From Euryarchaeota archaeon UBA287 (GTDB taxonomy: Archaea > Thermoplasmatota > UBA186 > UBA287), in assembly GCA_002495235.1 (NCBI GenBank), contig DAEG01000008.1, positions 1 through 26,112 of the forward strand: 26,112 nucleotides of DNA, in the 5' to 3' direction. Under the pieces are notes generated by a model that had not been told where the DNA came from, ran no database searches, and saw nothing but the letters and a program-made list of their open reading frames with translations. Made by a program: the position numbers and the translations under genes. Shown here in pieces: positions 21,303 through 26,112 of this stretch. Numbering within the stretch: position 1 is the first letter of the stretch; the number at the start of each line of letters is the position of its first letter.

Positions 21303-22583
21303 ATGCGCGGCGTTCATGTTCCATACAACAAAATGACCTCTGGGCTGGCTATAGAAAAGTTGCAGCTGCCGGATCATGTTGTCATCCCGCTGCACCAGCA
21401 CACCGGAGCTCCGGCGGACGCCGTAGTTCAGAAGGGGGACGAGGTCAAGGCCGGTCAGCTGATAGGTCAGGCGAAGGGTTACGTGTCTGCGAACATTCAT
21501 GCGAGCATCTGCGGCGCCGTCAAGGACATAAAGGATCTTTACGTCCCGACGGGCATGAAGGTCAAGTGCGTTGTTATAGAGGGCAACGGTAGAGACGAAA
21601 AGGCGTTCATGGATCCTCTGCCTGAGAGCGCTAGCAAGGAAGAATTGCTGGCGCGCATAAAGGATGCGGGCATAGTCGGTATGGGTGGCGCCCAGTTCCC
21701 GACGCACGTGAAGCTGGACGCGAAGAAGCCGATAGACGCGCTGATAATAAACGGCTCCGAGTGTGAACCCTTCGTCACAAGCGATGAGAGACTTATGATG
21801 GAGCACACCGAGGAGATCCTTCAGGGTGCCAGAATAGCCATGAAGATCCTAGGTGTTAAAAAGATCATCTTTGCTATAGAGGACAACAAGAAAGAAGCGA
21901 TAGAGCACGTAAAGCAGGTGTGCGCCGGCAGTGAGATAGATGTCCGGGTGCTTCACTCGATATACCCACAGGGAGCAGAAAAGACGCTCATATACAACAC
22001 ACTGAAACGCGTTGTGCCGATGGGCGGCCTGCCTCTAGATGTCGGTGTGGTGGTCCAGAACGTGGCCACCCTGAAGGCGATCAGAGACGCCTGTTATGAC
22101 GGCAAGCCGCTGATAGAGCGTGTCGTCACTGTCACAGGATCTGTGAAAGAACCAAAGAACCTGATGGTGCCGATAGGAACGGAGTTCTCCTTTCTCATAG
22201 AAAACTGTGGTGGAGCGAGCGAGGATCTTGCCAAGGTTATAAATGGTGGGCCGATGATGGGCATAGCCCAGCCCTCTCTGGACGTTCCAGTGATAAAGGG
22301 GACAAACTGCGTGCTGGTAATGGGCAGCAGCATGGTCAGGAGATATGAAGAGAAGGACTGCATACGCTGCTCAAGGTGCGTTTCCGTTTGTCCTCAGGAT
22401 CTTCTGCCTACGTCAATAGCGCTCTATGCCAAGAACAAGAGGTATGATGATTGCGAGGCCTTGAGCGTCATGAACTGCGTCGAGTGCGGCTGTTGTTCCT
22501 ATGTCTGCCCTGCAAGAATACAAATAGTTCAGTACGCCAAGATCGCAAAATCCGAGATCATAGCAAAAAGGAGGAGAGGCTGA
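21303..22583 (+). CDS. rnfC: Electron transport complex subunit RnfC
   Basis: A 426-aa peripheral iron-sulfur subunit of Rnf, on the cytoplasmic side. It starts MRGVHVPYNKM, matching the family GGVHPP..K start. It has GIVGMGGAQFPTHVKL (nucleotide/flavin-binding Gly-rich loop), NGSECEPFVTSDERLM, and two [4Fe-4S] sites near the C-terminus: CIRCSRCVSVCP (C353, C356, C359, C363) and CVECGCCSYVCP (C392, C395, C398, C402). It lacks the long repeat-rich C-terminal tail of proteobacterial RnfC. ATG 21303 is chosen by family alignment and the TATA box at the leaderless distance; the open frame upstream overlaps the divergent glycosylase gene and is not coding. It leads a six-gene operon and overlaps rnfD by 1 nt. 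Confidence 0.95.
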   Translation: MRGVHVPYNKMTSGLAIEKLQLPDHVVIPLHQHTGAPADAVVQKGDEVKAGQLIGQAKGYVSANIHASICGAVKDIKDLYVPTGMKVKCVVIEGNGRDEKAFMDPLPESASKEELLARIKDAGIVGMGGAQFPTHVKLDAKKPIDALIINGSECEPFVTSDERLMMEHTEEILQGARIAMKILGVKKIIFAIEDNKKEAIEHVKQVCAGSEIDVRVLHSIYPQGAEKTLIYNTLKRVVPMGGLPLDVGVVVQNVATLKAIRDACYDGKPLIERVVTVTGSVKEPKNLMVPIGTEFSFLIENCGGASEDLAKVINGGPMMGIAQPSLDVPVIKGTNCVLVMGSSMVRRYEEKDCIRCSRCVSVCPQDLLPTSIALYAKNKRYDDCEALSVMNCVECGCCSYVCPARIQIVQYAKIAKSEIIAKRRRG

Positions 22584-23500
22584 TGGAAGTAAGCATTGGT
22601 CCGCACATACGAGGGGATTGGGATACCAAAAGGATAATGCTCTGCGTTGTTCTGGCTCTGATTCCCAGCGCGGTGGCAGGTATCTATTACTTCGGATATA
22701 CTGCCCTGGAAATAATAGTTTTGAGCGTTCTCGGTGCCCAGATAACCGAACTGATAGGTCTCAAGGTACTGGGCAAGCCCACGGAGTTTGATGGAAGCGC
22801 GATGGTCACTGGGCTGATACTGGCACTGATCCTGCCACCTTCTGCTCCTCTCTGGGTCCCGATCGTCGGCGCTGCTTTCGCCATGGTGTTCTTCAAACTC
22901 CTGTTCGGTGGTCTGGGCAAGAACATATTCAACCCTGCGGCGGGTGGGAGAGTGTTTCTTCTCCTGTCTTTCGCTGCGGTCATGGCGTCTTTCCCAGCAC
23001 CCGGAGCAGATGCGGTGACAGCAGCAAGCCCACTTGCCTCTACAGGCTCATACAGTTACATGGACCTGTTTCTGGGCAACGTATCTGGAAGTATTGGTGA
23101 AACGTGCAAGCTGGCAATAATAATCGGAGGAGTTATCCTAATAGCTCTGGGTCTGATAGATTACGCTGTACCACTAGTCTACGCACTGACGTGCATGGTG
23201 ATAGCTCTGGTCGCAGGAGCGGATTCTCTCTACCATCTTTTGTCCGGAGGCCTGCTTTTCGCAGCCTTCTTTATGGCCACAGACTATGTGACAACGCCGA
23301 TAACAAGGAGAGGGCGTGTGATATTCGCTGCGGGTCTTGGCGTGTTGACGATGGTCACCAGGCTGATGGTGGGCACAGAGAGCATATCCTTCATGATCCT
23401 GTTCATGAATGGGCTTGTGCCGATGATAGACCGTTTTACCGTTCCGAGATCGTTCGGACAACCCAAGAAAGAGAGGAGGGCGAGAAAAAATGAGCAGTGA
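22583..23500 (+). CDS. rnfD: Electron transport complex subunit RnfD
   Basis: A 305-aa integral membrane subunit with about eight to ten helices, which forms part of the ion-translocating core together with RnfA, E and G. Hallmarks are GKPTEFDGSAMVTGLILALILPP, NIFNPAAGGRVF and the flavinylation segment DAVTAASPL. The usual DAVSGATPL has a Thr that carries covalent FMN; here the equivalent residue is Ser149 and the Gly is Ala. GGAGGAGAG at 22570-22578 is a strong Shine-Dalgarno for ATG 22583, which overlaps the rnfC stop. An upstream in-frame extension would lie inside the rnfC Fe-S region and is rejected. It overlaps rnfE by 11 nt. Confidence 0.94.
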   Translation: MEVSIGPHIRGDWDTKRIMLCVVLALIPSAVAGIYYFGYTALEIIVLSVLGAQITELIGLKVLGKPTEFDGSAMVTGLILALILPPSAPLWVPIVGAAFAMVFFKLLFGGLGKNIFNPAAGGRVFLLLSFAAVMASFPAPGADAVTAASPLASTGSYSYMDLFLGNVSGSIGETCKLAIIIGGVILIALGLIDYAVPLVYALTCMVIALVAGADSLYHLLSGGLLFAAFFMATDYVTTPITRRGRVIFAAGLGVLTMVTRLMVGTESISFMILFMNGLVPMIDRFTVPRSFGQPKKERRARKNEQ

Positions 23501-24179
23501 GAATGTCAGTCTGTGGGATGAATTCTTCAAGGGCATAGGCAGGATGAACCCAGTGTACGTCCTGCTCCTCGGTCTGTGCTCGAGCCTGGCGATAACGACA
23601 AGGATGGAGAATGCCATAGTCATGGGAATTGGTGTTATATTCTGTCTTGTCTGCTCGAACATAATAATATCAGCCATTCGCCGTTTTGTGCCTGAAGATG
23701 TCAGGATCCCTGTCTTTATATCCATAATATCTGGCTTTGTCACGCTCTTCGGCTTCATAGCCAGAGCGTATATGCCCGCGATATATGTCGCTCTGGGTAT
23801 CTATCTGCCGCTGATAACCGTGAACTGCAATCTCTACGGGAGGGCTGAGGCTTTTGCACAGAACAATCCTGTTATGCCGACTTTCATGGATGGGCTCGGC
23901 ATAGGTGCCGGTTATACCCTCGCCATACTGGGCATAGCATTCGTCAGGGAGGCCCTGGGTTTTGGTGAGATAATGTTTCAGGATCTTGCCCAGTTCACAA
24001 TAAAGATCCTGCCATTTCAGGTCGGTGTTCTTCAGCAGCCTGCCGGGGGGTACATTGTCATGGCAGGTTATCTTATAAGCTTCACATACCTCTCAAAGAG
24101 GAAGGAGAGAAAGAGGAAGGAAGACATAGCTGAAGAAAGGAAAAGGACGATGGAGAATAGAGTTAAGGGGGTGAACTGA
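23490..24179 (+). CDS. rnfE: Electron transport complex subunit RnfE
   Basis: A 229-aa integral membrane subunit with about six helices, homologous to RnfA and NqrD. Hallmarks are NPVYVLLLGLCSSLAITT (C30), DVRIPVFISIISGFVT, and LGIYLPLITVNCNLYGRAEAFA (C113), then DGLGIGAGYTLA. In related complexes the two cysteines, one per half, bind a [2Fe-2S] cluster inside the membrane together with the RnfA cysteines. A highly charged C-terminal tail (SKRKERKRKEDIAEERKR) is longer than in many bacterial relatives. It is coupled to rnfA by a 1-nt overlap (TGATG). The order E then A matches other rnf operons, but rnfG comes after rather than before the pair. Confidence 0.95.
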   Translation: MSSENVSLWDEFFKGIGRMNPVYVLLLGLCSSLAITTRMENAIVMGIGVIFCLVCSNIIISAIRRFVPEDVRIPVFISIISGFVTLFGFIARAYMPAIYVALGIYLPLITVNCNLYGRAEAFAQNNPVMPTFMDGLGIGAGYTLAILGIAFVREALGFGEIMFQDLAQFTIKILPFQVGVLQQPAGGYIVMAGYLISFTYLSKRKERKRKEDIAEERKRTMENRVKGVN

Positions 24180-24757
24180 TGGCTGGTGATCTTATATCTA
24201 TAGCGATAGGTGCGATTCTTGTCAACAATTTTGTCTTTGCGAGATTCCTTGGTCTATGTCCCTTCTTTGGGGCATCAAACAACTGGAACAACTCCATGGG
24301 CATGGGTGTGATGGTCATATTTGTGATGGTCTGCTCTACTGTGCTCTCATGGTTGGTGGACACATTTGTGCTCATACCGATGAATGCAAGATATCTTGAA
24401 AACCTGGTGTTCATTGTGGTTATAGCAGTGTTCGTTCAGCTCGTAGAGATGATAATAAGAAAATACAGCCCATCGCTATACAAGTCCTTGGGCATATGGC
24501 TCCCACTGATCGTTGTCAACTGCGCAGTGCTTGGAGTCGTCACAATAAATGCAGGCGAGAACTACGCGTTTTCACAGGCTCTGGTGAACGGCCTGTTCTC
24601 TGGTATAGGTTTCATGTTTGCCCTGCTTCTGATGGCGACAATAAGGGAGCGCTTGGATTTGATGGGCGTTCCTGAATCCATGAAAGGTGTGCCTATAGCT
24701 ATAGTGGTGGCCGCTGGCTTTTCTATGGCCTTCAGGGCCTTCGTGGGGCTTATATAG
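24179..24757 (+). CDS. rnfA: Electron transport complex subunit RnfA
   Basis: A 192-aa integral membrane subunit with six helices, inverted relative to RnfE. Hallmarks are ILVNNFVFARFLGLCPFFGAS (C27), LGIWLPLIVVNCAVLGV (C115), GLFSGIGFMFALLL and ATIRERLDLMG. Both intramembrane [2Fe-2S] cysteines are present. It overlaps the rnfE stop by one base, and rnfG starts 8 nt downstream. Confidence 0.96.
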   Translation: MAGDLISIAIGAILVNNFVFARFLGLCPFFGASNNWNNSMGMGVMVIFVMVCSTVLSWLVDTFVLIPMNARYLENLVFIVVIAVFVQLVEMIIRKYSPSLYKSLGIWLPLIVVNCAVLGVVTINAGENYAFSQALVNGLFSGIGFMFALLLMATIRERLDLMGVPESMKGVPIAIVVAAGFSMAFRAFVGLI

Positions 24758-24765
24758 GTGGTAAG

Positions 24766-25335
24766 ATGAGAGAAGACATGAGAAAAATGGTGAAAAACAC
24801 CTTTGTTGTTTTTGTGACAGTTTTTGTTGTTGCTCTGGCACTAGCCGAAGTCTATCAGGTTCTCATAGTGCCGCTTGAGAAGGAGCAAGCCGCAAATGAA
24901 ACAAATTATTTCGCGGACATGTTCCCTGGGGCAGCATTTGAGAAGAAGGCCATAAGCCATGGGGGGAAGGATGTAGAGTACTGGGAGGTTTACGACGGTA
25001 GCGAGCTCGCCGGTTACGTGGGCAAGGTAAACACGGTGGGTTCACAGAGTGGTGGTTCGAACCCACTCATAGCGTATGTTGCTCTGAACAGTGACATGAC
25101 TGTAAAGGGAGTTGTCGTACCAGAAGACACCCTTCTTGAGACGCCGGGTCTAGGATCACGAATAGCTGAGAGCAGTTTTACATCGCAATTTGAGGGTCTG
25201 AACATTGGCGAGATAGCCCTCAGCTCTGAGGGTGGCAAGATCGATGCCATAACAAGCGCAACCCAGAGCTCTACGGCTCTGACCAATGGAGTCAGGTTTG
25301 TTGTTGAGGCTCTCTCACAGGAGGTAAAGACATGA
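24766..25335 (+). CDS. rnfG: Electron transport complex subunit RnfG
   Basis: A 189-aa subunit with one N-terminal transmembrane helix (residues 11-33) and an extracytoplasmic FMN-binding domain. Motifs are VVVPEDTLLETPGLGSRI (the ETPGLG signature) and the covalent-FMN site DAITSATQSSTAL. The acceptor is T166; the usual GAT reads SAT. FMN is attached there by ApbE-type flavin transferase, which is not encoded in this window. GGTGGTAAG just upstream gives a modest Shine-Dalgarno. It overlaps the next gene by 4 nt, and that gene carries a second, related FMN domain, so this is the ancestral-looking copy of a duplicated pair. Confidence 0.93.
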   Translation: MREDMRKMVKNTFVVFVTVFVVALALAEVYQVLIVPLEKEQAANETNYFADMFPGAAFEKKAISHGGKDVEYWEVYDGSELAGYVGKVNTVGSQSGGSNPLIAYVALNSDMTVKGVVVPEDTLLETPGLGSRIAESSFTSQFEGLNIGEIALSSEGGKIDAITSATQSSTALTNGVRFVVEALSQEVKT

Positions 25336-26112
25336 AGGCCAGATTTATCCTGTTTGTTTTGCTGCTTTCTCTCTTGGTGCCCGTGGCGATGGCGCAGCCC
25401 GAAGATCTGAAGCAGTTATACCCGCAGGCCACGTTCAACGAGGCGCAGGGAGAGAACGTGACTTACTGGAAGGTTGATGGGGTAGAAGGCGTCAGATACG
25501 CCGGTGCGCTCTCTGCCAGAGGGATGGAAGGAGAGATAAAGGGTTACGTCATCCTCGATGGGGATTTTAAGATTGTCAGGGTAGTGATAACAGAGCAGCG
25601 CGAGACCCCGGGACTAGGATCCTTGGTTGCGGAGGAAGAGTTTCTGCAGCAGTTCTCGGGATTAACGGCTGACGAGATCGCTCTCAGCTCTGAAGGTGGC
25701 AAGGTCGATGCTGTGACATACGCAACGATAAGTTCATCCGCCGTCACTGGCGGGGTTAAGAAAACGATAGAGGCCATAAAGAGCGCGGAGAGTGCCGGAG
25801 GTTTTGGATACCTCACCGTTGTTGGTATCCTGGGTCTCCTTGCAGTCGCCTTTGGCGTAGGTCTGAGCGTTGCGGCCACAAGATTCGCAGTCCAGAGAAA
25901 TGCCAAAGTCAACGAGGTTTATAAGCTCCTGCCCCACCAGAACTGTGGTGGATGCGGCTTCGCAGGATGCGAGGCTTTTGCAGAGGCTCTGGCAGAAAAG
26001 CCGGATCTTATGGGATCATGCAGGATAACTCCGAGCAGCGCAGCAAAGCAGATAGCCCAGATTCTCGGCACAGAGGCCGGAGAGACCGTTTCCATGGTCG
26101 CACAGATGAAGT
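25332..26112 (+). CDS. rnfB: RnfG-like FMN domain fused to RnfB (3' end outside window)
   Basis: The 260 visible codons run off the window. Residues 1-21 are a signal-like hydrophobic segment ending AMA. Residues about 22-153 are an FMN_bind domain with RETPGLGSLVAEEEF and DAVTYATISSSAV (FMN-acceptor T132). Residues about 158-183 form a transmembrane helix (GYLTVVGILGLLAVAFGVGL). After it comes the RnfB [4Fe-4S] domain: LLPHQNCGGCGFAGCEAFAEA (C205, C208, C213) and C230. Normal RnfB has only the helix and Fe-S domains. The fused domain lies where the extracytoplasmic RnfG flavin should be, so the polypeptide would span both membrane sides with a redox site on each. The downstream ferredoxin-like clusters of RnfB are expected beyond the window. 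The start is set by ATGA overlap with rnfG. Confidence 0.88.
   Translation, partial: MKARFILFVLLLSLLVPVAMAQPEDLKQLYPQATFNEAQGENVTYWKVDGVEGVRYAGALSARGMEGEIKGYVILDGDFKIVRVVITEQRETPGLGSLVAEEEFLQQFSGLTADEIALSSEGGKVDAVTYATISSSAVTGGVKKTIEAIKSAESAGGFGYLTVVGILGLLAVAFGVGLSVAATRFAVQRNAKVNEVYKLLPHQNCGGCGFAGCEAFAEALAEKPDLMGSCRITPSSAAKQIAQILGTEAGETVSMVAQMK

Noticed and set aside
22451..22582. In-frame extension of rnfD into rnfC
   Set aside because: It lies over the conserved second Fe-S cluster of RnfC in another frame; ATG 22583 has a strong Shine-Dalgarno.
1..26112. tRNA, rRNA, CRISPR array, insertion sequence or prophage
   Set aside because: Gaps were read on both strands; none shows a cloverleaf with GTTCRANNC, regular spaced repeats, transposase motifs or terminal inverted repeats.

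Overview
This window is archaeal, almost certainly euryarchaeal. It encodes RadA, Mre11 and Rad50 of archaeal type. Many genes have a BRE/TATA-like box about 25-30 nt upstream of the start codon, implying leaderless transcripts. Arg is mostly AGA/AGG, Ile is often ATA, and overlaps of the ATGA/TGATG type are common. An Rnf complex, lysine 2,3-aminomutase and a RadA with the ETQAITEFYGEFGSGKTQ-type motif fit a relative of the Methanosarcinia/Archaeoglobi/ANME-type lineages. No methanogenesis gene is present, so the exact lineage cannot be fixed.

Left part (1-6584, + strand): a phosphate/polyphosphate-flavoured island. It holds a 5TM LytS-like membrane sensor (5' end probably outside the window), an overlapping PstS-like phosphate-binding protein, an Mth938-type protein, two tandem thymidylate-kinase-like P-loop kinases, a CHAD protein whose C-terminus looks like a dead RelA/SpoT HD domain, a SixA phosphohistidine phosphatase and a Ppx/GppA phosphatase with an HD domain. 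Most of these genes overlap or nearly touch. No PstCAB and no polyphosphate kinase is visible.

Middle part (6585-13583, + strand): a membrane-anchored S9 acylaminoacyl-peptidase-like enzyme, then a tight recombination operon radA-mre11-rad50. The peptidase gene and radA share an identical 17-nt promoter element. A small A/T-rich membrane protein of unknown function follows.

Right-middle part (14195-21177): on the minus strand an overlapping operon of a KamA radical SAM aminomutase and two D-Ala-D-Ala-ligase-like ATP-grasp enzymes. This is a candidate pathway that would couple beta-lysine to another amino acid. Divergent from it is a 547-aa membrane protein with a C-terminal beta-solenoid of seven YGD repeats. 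Then, on the minus strand, come a stand-alone degenerate E2 acyltransferase domain, an unknown protein and an AlkA-type DNA glycosylase.

Right end (21303-26112, + strand): an Rnf membrane electron-transfer operon in the order C-D-E-A-G-(G'-B). The last gene, cut by the window end, fuses a second RnfG-like FMN domain to RnfB, apparently after duplication of rnfG. No multihaem cytochrome gene precedes rnfC.

The most promising unusual systems are the RnfG'-RnfB fusion, the KamA/two-ATP-grasp operon and the CHAD/pseudo-SpoT/TMK-like/SixA/Ppx island. No tRNA, rRNA, CRISPR array or insertion sequence was seen, and no stretch over 300 bases lacks a gene.
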